A DNA stretch of 64,000 bases, taken from positions 113,159 to 177,158 of the forward strand of contig DAOTCE010000006.1 of the NCBI GenBank assembly GCA_035452965.1, given 5' to 3'. Origin of the DNA: Candidatus Paceibacterota bacterium. GTDB taxonomy: Bacteria > Verrucomicrobiota > Verrucomicrobiia > Limisphaerales > UBA8199. A program made the translations under genes and the position numbers. The notes beneath the pieces were generated by a model that saw only the letters and a list, made by a program, of their open reading frames with translations, did no database searches and was not told the DNA's origin. Shown in pieces: positions 1 to 9,011 of the stretch (position 1 is the stretch's first letter; each line of letters opens with the position of its first letter).

Positions 1-1
1 C

Positions 2-172
2 GGCCCCATCATCGGCCAGCAGACCGTGCCGGTTTTGGATGAAGATACGCCCGAGACGCTGCACCAGCGCATTCATGCGGCGGAACACGTCTTGTATCCG
101 CGATGCGTCGCAGCAATTGCGCGCGACGACATCACCGTCCGAGGCAGGCGCGTGCTGTGGCGCACGGCCTGA
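2..172 (+). CDS. purN: Phosphoribosylglycinamide formyltransferase, C-terminal end (partial)
   Basis: The reading frame is open from the window edge and ends at a TGA at 170-172, giving the last 56 residues of a protein. The visible stretch contains GPIIGQQTVPVLDEDTPETL followed by a helix with an EH..YP pattern, which is the typical end of GAR transformylase (PurN, step 3 of de novo IMP synthesis, using 10-formyltetrahydrofolate). The catalytic Asn/His/Asp region lies upstream of the window and cannot be checked. It is followed by hisG on the same strand after about 130 bp. The assignment rests on a short but characteristic tail. Confidence 0.8.
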   Translation, partial: GPIIGQQTVPVLDEDTPETLHQRIHAAEHVLYPRCVAAIARDDITVRGRRVLWRTA

Positions 173-301
173 CCGGCTTGAGGCGGCGCCAAGAAAAAGG
201 TCGCTTTGGCGGGGGGGTTGTGGCAAATAGGACCGTTCACACGAGCGGGCGAATCAGCGAAGTGCTCTTCGCGTCCTCGTGCCAGAGAGCCAATTAACAG
301 C

Positions 302-1183
302 ATGAAGAAGAAGCACGCACTGCGGTTTGGGCTGCCCAAGGGCAGCTTGCAGGAGGCCACCATTGAGAAGATGGGCAAGGCCGGATTTAACATTTCAGTC
401 GGCAGCCGCTCGTATATTCCCTATGTGGATGACGAGGAGCTGGAAATCCGGCTGATTCGGGCGCAGGAGATAAGCCGCTATGTTGAGCACGGTTACCTGG
501 ATTGCGGCATCACCGGCCACGACTGGATTCAGGAGAACGGCTCGAAAGTGCACGAGGTGGGTGAATTCCAGTTTAGCAAGGCGACGCGCCAAGCCGCCCG
601 CTGGGTGCTGGCGGTGCCGGAGCACTCGCCAATTCAGTCCGTGAAAGACCTGCGGGGCAAGCGCATCGCAACTGAGGTTGTCAACCTGACAAAGAAATAT
701 CTGCGCCGGCACAAGGTCAAAGCCGAGGTGGAGTTTTCCTGGGGCGCAACCGAAATGAAGGCGCACGAGCTTGTGGACGCAATCGTGGATATCACGGAGA
801 CCGGCTCGTCTCTGCGGGCAAACAAGCTGCGCATCGTGGACACACTGTTGACTTCAACCCCACGGCTGATAGCGAACCACTCCTCCTGGCAGGACACCTG
901 GAAGCGGCAGAAGATCCAGAGGCTGGCGCTGTTACTTCAGGGCGCGCTCGAAGCAGAAACCAAGGTTGGCCTGAAGATGAACGTGGCGCAAAAGAGTCTC
1001 CCAAAACTCCTGAAGGCTCTGCCCGCGCTGCGCAATCCGACCATTTCCAGTCTCAGCCAGGAAGGCTGGGTGGCGGTAGAGACGATCATTGACGAGCATA
1101 TCGTGCGCGAGATGATTCCCGCGCTGAAGGCCGCCGGGGCGGAGGGGATAATCGAGTATCCCCTCAACAAGGTGGTTTACTGA
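302..1183 (+). CDS. hisG: ATP phosphoribosyltransferase, long form
   Basis: Catalyses the first committed step of histidine synthesis, joining ATP and PRPP. The start was set at ATG 302 (MKKKHALRFGLPKGSL), because the family begins with the 'LPKGSL' strand and the upstream extension is not conserved-looking. The protein has 293 residues, the size of the long, self-regulated form with a C-terminal ACT-like histidine-binding domain, not the roughly 210-residue short form that needs HisZ. The PRPP-binding segment reads DAIVDITETGSSLRANKL, close to the family signature. It ends 6 bp from the stop of the convergent HEAT-repeat gene, so there is no room for a dedicated terminator. No other his genes are in view. 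Confidence 0.95.
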   Translation: MKKKHALRFGLPKGSLQEATIEKMGKAGFNISVGSRSYIPYVDDEELEIRLIRAQEISRYVEHGYLDCGITGHDWIQENGSKVHEVGEFQFSKATRQAARWVLAVPEHSPIQSVKDLRGKRIATEVVNLTKKYLRRHKVKAEVEFSWGATEMKAHELVDAIVDITETGSSLRANKLRIVDTLLTSTPRLIANHSSWQDTWKRQKIQRLALLLQGALEAETKVGLKMNVAQKSLPKLLKALPALRNPTISSLSQEGWVAVETIIDEHIVREMIPALKAAGAEGIIEYPLNKVVY

Positions 1184-1189
1184 GGCTGG

Positions 1190-3655
1190 TCAGGGTTGCG
1201 CGCCGGCCGATGCGGTTTTGGGCGGTTCGGCGCTGAACCGCAGGCCGTCCATATGCGAGCCGTTGGGCGTGCGCAGGCGCGCGCAGAAGGCCCAACCCTG
1301 GTTAAGCTGTGTCACTTTCAGCAGAACTCGGTTCCAACCCTCGGTCAGACTGACCTGCGCTTTGTCCGACGCGGGCTGCAAGCCGCGGAAGGTGTTGTTG
1401 GTGTGGACAACCTGGTCGTTCAACCAGACTTTCACTCCGTCGTCGGTGCCCAACTCAAGCAGCGCGGGCTGTTGCCGGTTGGAATAAACCCAATGGCGCG
1501 CGTAAGCAACGCGCTGATTGCCCCCCAAGGCTTGTAGCAAATCCATGATCCACGGGCGCTTCGCGTCGGGGCCAGGCGGCATCGCCTTCCACTCGACGTC
1601 TTGGGCAGCGGGGTTTTCGGGCGGGAAAGCGATGTCGAACAGTTCGTTGTACTCCTTCCCGTTCTGATGATAGGGCCCGGCAATTTGCCATGTCATGATG
1701 TGGTCAGCGCCGTCCTGGATAACCTTCAAGGCCTCCTCGGTGGCCTTCCGCGCGCCGGAGTCCGAGATGGCCACCAGCACCCTCGCCAAGGCATTGGTCG
1801 CCGCCTCCGCCTGCGCATAAGGCAGAGCAGTGGCGATCCTGGTAATGGTCTGGCCGGCCTCGAGCTGAATGGACGATTCTCTCAACATCGGTTCGGCAAG
1901 TGCAAGCGCTTGAGGGTCGGGAATCTCGGCGAGGCCAGCCAGCACGACGCGCTTCTGGTCCGCGCTCAAGTCCGTGGCGAGGATAGTCCTGAGGGGCTCT
2001 ATCTGCTCCCTCGCCGGCAGCTTGATCGATTCCTCCTGGGTGGTAAGGCGCACACAGGTGCGAATAGCCAAGGTGCGGAGATTCTCTTCTGGCGCCTCGC
2101 AAGCGACCCTGAGGGCGTCAGGCAACAGCTCAGGATCACAGGAATCACAAAGTGCGCGAATGGCGGCGGCACGAACCCGTGAATCGGAGGCCGCGACAGC
2201 AGCGCGCAGGGCTGCGCGGGTCTTGGGATCAATCTGACCGCCGCACACTGGGAGGAGAGCAATGCGGGTATCAGTGGTGCCGGTCGCTAACGCTTCCAGC
2301 AGAGGCTCCGTGTTCACGCGGCCACGCCGGATTTGAGCCTGGTGGCAGGCGGAGCTGAGGGCTTCAACAGCCTCAGCACGGGGGGTGTCGGTCTTTGCCT
2401 CCGCCACAAACTTGACCATGGCGTCCAATTCGGCGTCGTCCACAAGCACGGCCAACGCCTTGAGTGCCGCTTTACGGGCCGACCCAGACCCCTGCCGCAC
2501 CAACTCCATCAATTTGGGAACCGCCAACTTGTCACCGCGCTCGCCCAGCGCGCGAGCGATTTCAGCCTGGATATCGGGTTTGGCATCGGGCAAAACCCGA
2601 AGCAGTGTTTCGGTTGGATTGCCTCGCTGCAGCTGCACCAATGCCCGCCGGGCAGCTCTTTGCTCCTCGCCGTTCGAGGACGCCGCGCAGGCTGACAACA
2701 CAGGAACCATCGAGGCATCACCCAGAATGCCCAGCGCGTTAATAGCCGCCAGCCGCACCTCGGGCGCAGGGCTGCTCACGGTCGCTGCGATGGCTGGCGT
2801 CGCGGATATATCACCGCGCTGGCTCAAGCCTTCAACCAGGGCGGCCTGGACCGGGTGATCAACTCCGCTTAGCAAGCCAACCATGGTCTCGGTCGCATCG
2901 GGAACAGTCACTACGCCTACCAGTTGCAGCGCAGCGGTCTGGCTGGGACCATCCTTGCCAGTGATGGCCCGGGACATCAAAGGCAGGGTCTCTTTTCCGG
3001 AAGACTGGATCATTCCGCGATAGGCAGCAGTACGGACAGAGTCCCTTCTCTCAGAATCGTAAAGCTGCTGATAGATCGCCATAGCCTTTGATTGGCTGCC
3101 TTCCACCAGAAGGCGGCTGGCGCAGCGGAGGCACGCATCCACGATTGCGTCACGGACAGGCCCCGCGGAATCCGGACGAGCGGCACACAGTGCTTTAAGG
3201 CCTCTGGGAGCGTCGACTTGGCCCAAAGCAGTTGCTGCGGCGGCAGCCACCTGAGCGTCGTGGTCCTTGAGCAATTTGACCAGACCAGATACTGCTCGTT
3301 TCTCGGCCCGCAAACCAAGAGAGTTAATAATGCCGACTTTCGTCAACGATGCGGTCCTGGGCAATGCGTCGATCAAAGCATGCCCTGCTTTGACAGAGGA
3401 CATGGATTCAAGTGCATAGCGAGCGGAATGAGAGAGTTGCTCGTCGGTAAGCAGCGCCGCGAGCGCGGGAACCGACCGGTCTGTGCCAATGAGCTTGAGC
3501 CGCGCGCAAGCGGCATCTTTCTCAGCTGCGGATGAACCGGATTTCAAGACTGCGATCAGGCGTTGCTCCTCGTTCGTTGTCGCGGCCTGCGCTGAAGTGC
3601 GAATTGCAGGCAGCAGGATGCTGAGAGTCAAGATCAGGAGGGGGAGTCTTCTCAT
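1190..3655 (-). CDS. Secreted HEAT-repeat protein with C-terminal sugar-binding-like domain
   Basis: The 821-residue protein starts at ATG 3655, where a clear signal peptide begins (MRRLPLLILTLSILLPAI, then a TSAQA cleavage region). The next about 570 residues are alpha-helical HEAT/PBS-lyase-type repeats with recurrent A-L--L---- and DP/D--VR-AA patterns. The last about 150 residues change character: GPYHQNGKEYNELF and later a LLELGTDDGVKVWLND segment, resembling a PA14/galactose-binding-like beta domain. Function is unknown; a scaffold exported to the periplasm or surface is the inference. It lies 40 bp downstream of a Tat-exported MocA oxidoreductase on the same strand, the same arrangement as the paralogue at 33442-35412. 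Confidence 0.75.
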   Translation of the reverse strand: MRRLPLLILTLSILLPAIRTSAQAATTNEEQRLIAVLKSGSSAAEKDAACARLKLIGTDRSVPALAALLTDEQLSHSARYALESMSSVKAGHALIDALPRTASLTKVGIINSLGLRAEKRAVSGLVKLLKDHDAQVAAAAATALGQVDAPRGLKALCAARPDSAGPVRDAIVDACLRCASRLLVEGSQSKAMAIYQQLYDSERRDSVRTAAYRGMIQSSGKETLPLMSRAITGKDGPSQTAALQLVGVVTVPDATETMVGLLSGVDHPVQAALVEGLSQRGDISATPAIAATVSSPAPEVRLAAINALGILGDASMVPVLSACAASSNGEEQRAARRALVQLQRGNPTETLLRVLPDAKPDIQAEIARALGERGDKLAVPKLMELVRQGSGSARKAALKALAVLVDDAELDAMVKFVAEAKTDTPRAEAVEALSSACHQAQIRRGRVNTEPLLEALATGTTDTRIALLPVCGGQIDPKTRAALRAAVAASDSRVRAAAIRALCDSCDPELLPDALRVACEAPEENLRTLAIRTCVRLTTQEESIKLPAREQIEPLRTILATDLSADQKRVVLAGLAEIPDPQALALAEPMLRESSIQLEAGQTITRIATALPYAQAEAATNALARVLVAISDSGARKATEEALKVIQDGADHIMTWQIAGPYHQNGKEYNELFDIAFPPENPAAQDVEWKAMPPGPDAKRPWIMDLLQALGGNQRVAYARHWVYSNRQQPALLELGTDDGVKVWLNDQVVHTNNTFRGLQPASDKAQVSLTEGWNRVLLKVTQLNQGWAFCARLRTPNGSHMDGLRFSAEPPKTASAGAQP

Positions 3656-3695
3656 GGCGGTGTCTGGCAGGGTGACGGGATGGGTGGGCACGGGT

Positions 3696-5009
3696 TCAGA
3701 TACACCAGGGCGGGCGCTTGGCGATCGCGAGAAAGCGATTGGCCTCGTCATCCTTTATGAACTGCTCAGCCTCGGGATCCCATTTGAGGCTGCGTTTCAA
3801 CTGCTTGGCGACGCCGCCCAACAGCAAGGCGCTGGCGGCGCGGTGAGCGATGTCCGCATCGCAGATCGGCTTCTGCCGGGTGCGGACGCAGTCCAGGAAG
3901 TTGCCCGCGTGGCTCCTGCTGTGGTATAGGTGCAATTCGTTCGGCCGGAGCGGCTCGCGCACGATGTCCGGCGGATCCGACACCAGTGCATCGCGGTCCA
4001 CGGCGATGCGGCCTTCGGTGCCGACGAAGACCCCGCCGCCGACGTTGCCAACCGCTTCGCCCGGATAGGCTTTACCATAAACCACGATCCCGCTGGCGTA
4101 CTTATAACAGGAACGATCTTCCTCCATGAAGATCTCCACCGGTCCCGTGTCGTCGGCCGCCGCGGCCCACTGGACTATGTCGTAGTGGTGCTGCCCCCAG
4201 TTGAGTTCGCCGATGTCAAAGCGGTGCGCGCTGGCATTGCCGTCGTAAGGGATCCAAGGCGCGGGACCCAGGTAAAGGTCCCAGTCCAGACCATCGGGCA
4301 CTGGCTTGGCGGAGCCAAATCGCTGTGGCCAGAAGACGCCGCCGCCATCCCGATAGGCGTAGATAGCCTGCAACTTGCCAATGCGGCCGCTGCGGATGAA
4401 TTCGCAGGCGCGACGGAATTTACCGTCGTATTCGCTGCGCTGCTGAGTGCCGGCTTGAAAGACGCGGCCATACCGCCGCACCGCCGCGAGCATAGCCTGG
4501 CTCTCGCGCACGGTCACCGCGGTCGGCTTCTCGCAATAGATATCCTTGCCCGCCTCGGCAGCCATGGCGGTCATTATGGCGTGCCAGTGGGCGGGGCTGG
4601 CGATCAACACGGCGTCTATGTCGGCCCGGTCGAGGACCTGGCGAAAGTCCGTATACGCTTCGCACGACTTGTAGTTGCCGACGCCGTAAATCTCGGCGTA
4701 GTGGTCGTTCACTTTCTTGCAGGCGTTTTCGCGGCGGTTGCGCCAGACATCGCAAACGGCCAATACGTGAACATCCTTGCGCCCCGCATAGCCCCCGGCG
4801 ACATATGTCCATGCGCCGCCCAGCAAGTGGCCGCCCCCCTGGCCGCCGACGCCGATGAACCCCATCGTGATGCGTTCGCTGGGCGAGAGCGCCCCGCCCC
4901 GGCCAAAAACTGACGCCGGAACGATTGTCGGCGCGGCGAACGCGGCAGCAACGACGGTGGTGGATTGGCGTAGGAAATGGCGGCGGCTGACGGGTGGTGC
5001 GGGCTTCAT
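3696..5009 (-). CDS. Tat-exported Gfo/Idh/MocA family oxidoreductase
   Basis: The 437-residue protein starts at ATG 5009 (an upstream TTG at 5015 is possible). It opens with a twin-arginine signal (SRRHFLRQ, residues 8-15, then an Ala-rich h-region). The NAD(P)-binding Rossmann motif GFIGVGGQGGG is near residues 50-60, and the EKP motif carrying the catalytic Lys is at about 160-162 (YCEKPTAV). The C-terminal alpha/beta domain follows. Family members oxidise or reduce sugars and inositols; the substrate here cannot be read from sequence. It lies upstream of, and is probably cotranscribed with, the HEAT protein at 1190-3655. It is divergent from the feo operon. Confidence 0.88.
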   Translation of the reverse strand: MKPAPPVSRRHFLRQSTTVVAAAFAAPTIVPASVFGRGGALSPSERITMGFIGVGGQGGGHLLGGAWTYVAGGYAGRKDVHVLAVCDVWRNRRENACKKVNDHYAEIYGVGNYKSCEAYTDFRQVLDRADIDAVLIASPAHWHAIMTAMAAEAGKDIYCEKPTAVTVRESQAMLAAVRRYGRVFQAGTQQRSEYDGKFRRACEFIRSGRIGKLQAIYAYRDGGGVFWPQRFGSAKPVPDGLDWDLYLGPAPWIPYDGNASAHRFDIGELNWGQHHYDIVQWAAAADDTGPVEIFMEEDRSCYKYASGIVVYGKAYPGEAVGNVGGGVFVGTEGRIAVDRDALVSDPPDIVREPLRPNELHLYHSRSHAGNFLDCVRTRQKPICDADIAHRAASALLLGGVAKQLKRSLKWDPEAEQFIKDDEANRFLAIAKRPPWCI

Positions 5010-5097
5010 ATTCAAGTGCTGCGCAACTGGATAGTTTGAAACCTAGCGAGCTGGTTGGTGAATGTCGAGCGCCGGACATTCTGTGAGAAAATGGCTC

Positions 5098-5126
5098 TTG
5101 CAACTGAGTCTCAATTGTCCTACTCT
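5098..5126 (+). promoter_or_regulatory. Sigma70-like promoter of the feoA-feoA-feoB operon
   Basis: A TTGCAA -35 element (5098-5103) and a TACTCT -10 element (5121-5126) are separated by exactly 17 bp. The predicted transcript would begin near 5133, about 60 nt before the chosen feoA start at 5194. This argues against a longer feoA reading frame beginning at 5062. The Fur-like palindrome lies inside the spacer. Confidence 0.5.
5101..5117. promoter_or_regulatory. Fur/DtxR-like operator in the feo promoter
   Basis: CAACTGAG-T-CTCAATTG is an 8-1-8 inverted repeat matching at 7 of 8 positions, with the TGAG-n-CTCA core typical of Fur-family sites. It overlaps the 17-bp spacer of the predicted promoter, where a bound repressor would block RNA polymerase. 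Iron-dependent repression is an inference from sequence, position and the downstream iron-uptake genes. Confidence 0.5.
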
Positions 5127-5193
5127 GCCGACAGTGAAACAGAAGCTGTTGCCCGAACTCGCGGTTCTCGAAGGTTGTCGTGCCGGACATGCG

Positions 5194-5433
5194 ATGTGCC
5201 CCCTCAGTCGGGTGCGTACCGGGACAGTCGTCTGCATCAAGAAGCTTGTCACATCCCCCGAGGTCACCGACCGGTTGCGGGAATTGGGCCTTTGTGAGGA
5301 GCAGCGGATCAAACTCCTGGCCAGGCAATCGAATTTCATTTGTCAGGTCTGCAACGCGCGGCTGGCGATTTCCGGTGAACTGGCAGACTCGATCATGGTG
5401 GAAGCTGTCCCGGCATCCACCCAGCGGGCTTGA
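5194..5433 (+). CDS. feoA: FeoA-domain protein (first copy)
   Basis: The 79-residue small SH3-like protein associates with the ferrous iron transporter FeoB at the inner face of the membrane. The FeoA pattern is visible as PLSRVRTGTVVCIKKL, then a helix with ELGLCEEQ, and a terminal LADSIMVE strand. The start was set at ATG 5194 because FeoA proteins begin directly with the 'LS-L--G' strand and because the promoter lies at 5098-5126. A GTG at 5134 (99 residues) is the main alternative. The central part is Cys-rich compared with usual FeoA (ICQVCNARL). It is the first gene of feoA-feoA-feoB. Confidence 0.82.
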   Translation: MCPLSRVRTGTVVCIKKLVTSPEVTDRLRELGLCEEQRIKLLARQSNFICQVCNARLAISGELADSIMVEAVPASTQRA

Positions 5434-5462
5434 GTCGCGCCGACTTGCCCCACAACGAAGCC

Positions 5463-5705
5463 ATGCCCCCCTCCCTCCAACCCTTGACTTCGCTTGCCTT
5501 AGGGACCACGGCCACCGTCGTTGATATCAAACTGCCCTCCGAAACGCGGCCGCGATTGATGGAAATGGGCTTGCTGGTGGGAACTCCGGTTGAGCTTGTG
5601 CGTTTTGCTCCGCTCGGCGATCCGGTGGAGATCAAGGTTCGCGGTTACCATTTGACTTTGCGCAAGCACGAAGCGGAGCAGATTCTGGTGCAAGTTAATG
5701 GGTAA
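5463..5705 (+). CDS. feoA: FeoA-domain protein (second copy)
   Basis: The 80-residue FeoA-like protein starts at ATG 5463; a TTG at 5430 that overlaps the previous stop is a weaker alternative. It contains LTSLALGTTATVVDI, LMEMGLLVGTPVELV and the APLGDPVEIKVRGYHLTLR segment, the classic FeoA beta-hairpin. This makes it closer to canonical FeoA than the first copy. Its TAA (5703-5705) overlaps the feoB start by 8 bp, implying translational coupling. Tandem FeoA genes before one FeoB are known in several phyla and may form a mixed regulatory pair. Confidence 0.9.
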   Translation: MPPSLQPLTSLALGTTATVVDIKLPSETRPRLMEMGLLVGTPVELVRFAPLGDPVEIKVRGYHLTLRKHEAEQILVQVNG

Positions 5706-8037
5706 GCCCGGCGGAGCATCTTCCACCGATCCAGGGCAGGCAGTCTTGCCTACCGGGGCGGCGCCGGTCGGCGCTGCCGCCCCCAGTTCCTCGACCAAGT
5801 CCTCCCAGGCGGCAGGCGGCGCTTTTCCTCCGTATGTCGTGCTGACAGGCAATCCGAACTCAGGCAAGACGACGCTGTTCAATGCCCTGACTGGTTTGCG
5901 CGCGAAGGTCGGCAACTACGCGGGAGTAACGGTCGAGCGCAAGGAGGGCCGTTTGCTCGGCGCGCCGGCTGGCATCAACGCGCGAGTGTTGGATTTGCCC
6001 GGCACCTACAGCCTGAGCCCGCGCTCACTTGACGAGCAGATTTCGCGCGACGTGTTGCTCAATCGGCTGCCGGAGGTGCCCGCGCCGTCAGTCATCATCG
6101 TGGTAGTCGATGCTTCGAATCTGCAGCGCAATCTCTACTACTCCACGCAAGTGATTGAACTGGGATATCCAACAATCATCGCACTGAACATGATTGATGT
6201 GGCGGAGGAGAATGGACATTACATCGACGCGGCGAAACTGTCCGGCGAATTGGGCGTGCCTGTGCTGCCGCTCATCGCCAGCACCGGTCGCGGTGTGCCC
6301 GCACTCCGCGAGGCGGTCCTTTCCAAGCTCCAAGAACCACTCCGGTCCAGGCCGCCCCAATTCTCCAAGTTACCAGCGTCGGTCGAAGCGGAGGCAAACG
6401 CGCTGGCCCAATTACTCGCGGGGACCTTCCACGAGCGCCGCCCGCAGGCTGCGGCGGAGGCGTTGCTGATTCTTGGCAACGAAAAGGCGCTGGCCTCCAG
6501 CCTCCAGCATTACTCGGCGCCCATACAGGAAGCCGTTGCCGCCGCGCGAACCCGTCTCGAGGCCGGAGGGATTGATTGGCGCGGCGTCACCATCGAGAGC
6601 CGTTACCTGGCTGTGGCGGCGATCCAGCGCGCAGTCACCTCCGAACTCGCGCCTCCGGGCGAGACGTTCAGTGACAAACTGGACCGCGTGCTGACGCACA
6701 AGTTCTGGGGCACGATCATCTTTCTGGCCGTCATGACCTTCATGTTTCAGAGCATTTTCACCTTCGCCCGCATTCCCATGGACGCGATGCAAATGGGCGT
6801 AGACTGGCTCGGATACGCCGTGGGAAACCTAATCCCCCCCGGGGATCTGAACAGCCTGTTGGTAGACGGGGTGATTGCCGGCGTGGGTGCCGTGGTGGTG
6901 TTTCTTCCGCAAATCCTGCTGCTGTTTCTCTTCATCGGCTTTCTCGAAGACACCGGTTATATGGCCCGTGCGGCGTTTCTTATGGACCGCCTTATGAGCA
7001 AGGTCGGCCTGCACGGCAAAAGCTTCATCCCGATGCTGAGTTCCTTCGCCTGCGCCATTCCTGGGATTATGGCGACCCGCACCATCGAGAGCCCCAAGGA
7101 CCGTTTGGTAACCATCCTGGTGGCGCCGTTGATGAGTTGCGCCGCCCGGCTCCCCGTCTATACGCTGCTCATCGCCGCCTGCATCCCCAACCTCACGGTG
7201 CTCGGTTTTCTGAAACTGCCCGGGCTGACGATGCTGGCCATGTATCTGCTAGGCATCGTGGTTGCCCTGTTGATGGCCTGGCTGTTCAAAAAGACCCTGC
7301 TCAAGGGAGACACGCCCATGCTCATCATGGAATTGCCGCCCTACAAACGGCCGCTGCTGCGGGTTGTCCTCCGCCACATGTGGGACCGCTCGAAACTCTT
7401 CCTGCGCCGTGCGGGAACCGTGATCCTCGGCATCAATATCCTGCTCTGGTTCCTCGCCACCTATCCCCATGCAACCGAATCGCAGTTGGCCGCCGCGACC
7501 CAGCGCGCACGCTTGCAGGCCGAAATGGCCCAGCCCCTCTCCTCTGAACAGGCCGCCGCCATCCGCACCCAACTCCAAGGGCTCGACGACCAGGCCGCCG
7601 GCGAGCGGCTGCGCCAGAGCTTCGCCGGACGGTTAGGCCGCCTGATTGAACCAGTGATTGCTCCCCTCGGATTCGATTGGAAAATCGGTATCGGCATCAT
7701 TACCTCCTTTGCCGCTAGGGAGGTTTTTGTCAGCACCATGTCCACTGTCTATAACGTGGGCCGGTCAGACACCGCCCCCTCCAGCATGACCAACCTCGTT
7801 CAGACCCTCCAAGCCCAGAAAAGGCCGGACGGCACGCCCGTCTACACCCCTTTGACTGCGGTCACGCTAATGGTCTTTTACGTCTTTGCCCTGCAGTGCG
7901 TCAGCACAGTCGCCATCGTACGCCGCGAGACCAATGGCTGGAAGTGGCCATTTTTCCAGTGGTTATACATGGGCGCGCTGGCTTGGGGCTTGGCCTTCCT
8001 GACCCATGTTGGGGGGCGCTTATTGGGTTGGGTTTGA
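5698..8037 (+). CDS. feoB: Ferrous iron transporter FeoB
   Basis: The 779-residue polytopic iron(II) permease has an N-terminal G domain: G1 GNPNSGKT (residues 51-58), G3 DLPG (99-102), G4 NMID (164-167). A helical guanine-dissociation region follows, then two Gate domains with transmembrane helices from about residue 340 onward (GYMARAAFLMDR, SFACAIPGIMATRTIES). The start at ATG 5698 overlaps the feoA stop. The first about 45 residues are a Pro/Ala/Gly-rich extension not usual for FeoB, and the DNA encoding it (5735-5783) is made of palindromes. The core motifs are complete, so the transporter should be functional. Confidence 0.96.
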   Translation: MGKPGGASSTDPGQAVLPTGAAPVGAAAPSSSTKSSQAAGGAFPPYVVLTGNPNSGKTTLFNALTGLRAKVGNYAGVTVERKEGRLLGAPAGINARVLDLPGTYSLSPRSLDEQISRDVLLNRLPEVPAPSVIIVVVDASNLQRNLYYSTQVIELGYPTIIALNMIDVAEENGHYIDAAKLSGELGVPVLPLIASTGRGVPALREAVLSKLQEPLRSRPPQFSKLPASVEAEANALAQLLAGTFHERRPQAAAEALLILGNEKALASSLQHYSAPIQEAVAAARTRLEAGGIDWRGVTIESRYLAVAAIQRAVTSELAPPGETFSDKLDRVLTHKFWGTIIFLAVMTFMFQSIFTFARIPMDAMQMGVDWLGYAVGNLIPPGDLNSLLVDGVIAGVGAVVVFLPQILLLFLFIGFLEDTGYMARAAFLMDRLMSKVGLHGKSFIPMLSSFACAIPGIMATRTIESPKDRLVTILVAPLMSCAARLPVYTLLIAACIPNLTVLGFLKLPGLTMLAMYLLGIVVALLMAWLFKKTLLKGDTPMLIMELPPYKRPLLRVVLRHMWDRSKLFLRRAGTVILGINILLWFLATYPHATESQLAAATQRARLQAEMAQPLSSEQAAAIRTQLQGLDDQAAGERLRQSFAGRLGRLIEPVIAPLGFDWKIGIGIITSFAAREVFVSTMSTVYNVGRSDTAPSSMTNLVQTLQAQKRPDGTPVYTPLTAVTLMVFYVFALQCVSTVAIVRRETNGWKWPFFQWLYMGALAWGLAFLTHVGGRLLGWV

Positions 8038-8147
8038 CGAGTTGCGCAGAGGCGGGCGTTCTGGTGACTGGAGAGTTGTGCCGTTATCTCCGCCGACCAG
8101 TGCTTGCAGACCAACGGCCCCCTTCAAGAAAAAAGCAAAAAAGGGGC

Positions 8148-8177
8148 TTGCATCTGGCACGATCCAAGCGGTATATT
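8148..8177 (+). promoter_or_regulatory. Possible promoter of the prepilin-like gene
   Basis: TTGCAT (8148-8153) and TATATT (8172-8177) are separated by 18 bp, ending 18 bp before the ATG at 8196. This is a reasonable sigma70-type pair in otherwise GC-rich DNA. It is a visual call only. Confidence 0.4.
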
Positions 8178-8195
8178 TCCGTGCGTAATACGGCA

Positions 8196-9011
8196 ATGAC
8201 CGTGAGATTAGCGAACTCAAATTCGCGTAAGTTACAGCGGTGGCGAGGCTTTACGCTCGTCGAACTACTGACCGTCATTGCTACCATTGGCATACTGGCC
8301 GCCCTGTTGCTCCCAATTCTGAGCAAAGCCAAAGGCAAGGCTCAACGCACTACCTGCCTTTCCAACCTTCGGCAACTGGGATTTGCTTGGGCTATGTACC
8401 GAGATGACAACAGCGACTACATCGCCGAATCCTATCCGGGCAGCAGCGCCACGGACATCAACCCCGAGGTTTGGGTTCGCGGAGACATGAACAAGCTTGC
8501 CGAAGCGGGCAACAAAGACCTGATTCGGCAAGGCAAGCTCTTCCCCTATAACCGCAGCCTGGGTATTTATCATTGTGCCGCTGACCGGGGCGTCTGTATC
8601 GACGGCAAGTTGGTGCCTACCGTGCGTAGTTACTCGATGAACAGTTTTATGGGTGCGCGCAATTCTCTTAACCCACCCATACCGTCCACCGCTGGCGACT
8701 ATGTGCGGTTCTATGCCAAGTACTCGGAAATCCCACGCCCGGACAACATGTGGGTCTTGGTGGAGGAAGACGAGCGCAGCATCAACGACGGATTCTTCGT
8801 TACCGATCCCACAGGCCGGATATGGTATGACTTCCCAGCCATTTCCAATGCGCGCCACAATCTCAGCTACGCCCTCAATTTTGCGGATGGTCACTCTGCA
8901 ATCTGGCGGCATCGGGACCCGCGCACCCTGCTCGTCAGCATCAATAATACCGAGCAGCCCGGCAATCGAGACCTCGAGCGCCTGGCCAAATCAACCACGA
9001 CCCGGAAGTGA
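8196..9011 (+). CDS. Type IV prepilin/type II secretion pseudopilin-like protein with H-X9-DG motif
   Basis: The 271-residue protein has the prepilin cleavage and methylation motif GFTLVELLTVIATIGIL, with a single hydrophobic helix, after a 20-residue basic leader (MTVRLANSNSRKLQRWR). The large C-terminal domain ends with H-NLSYALNFA-DGH, fitting the H-X9-DG pattern of the very abundant planctomycete/verrucomicrobial pseudopilin family. The start was set at ATG 8196; a GTG at 8181 is possible. These proteins are thought to be exported and processed by PilD-like peptidase, but the roles of individual copies are unknown. It is a single gene, not in a visible secretion operon. Confidence 0.85.
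   Translation: MTVRLANSNSRKLQRWRGFTLVELLTVIATIGILAALLLPILSKAKGKAQRTTCLSNLRQLGFAWAMYRDDNSDYIAESYPGSSATDINPEVWVRGDMNKLAEAGNKDLIRQGKLFPYNRSLGIYHCAADRGVCIDGKLVPTVRSYSMNSFMGARNSLNPPIPSTAGDYVRFYAKYSEIPRPDNMWVLVEEDERSINDGFFVTDPTGRIWYDFPAISNARHNLSYALNFADGHSAIWRHRDPRTLLVSINNTEQPGNRDLERLAKSTTTRK

Noticed and set aside
8114..8148. Hairpin GCCCCCTT...AAGGGGC after feoB as a terminator
   Set aside because: The loop is 18 nt of A-rich sequence and no T-run follows, so a rho-independent terminator is not supported.
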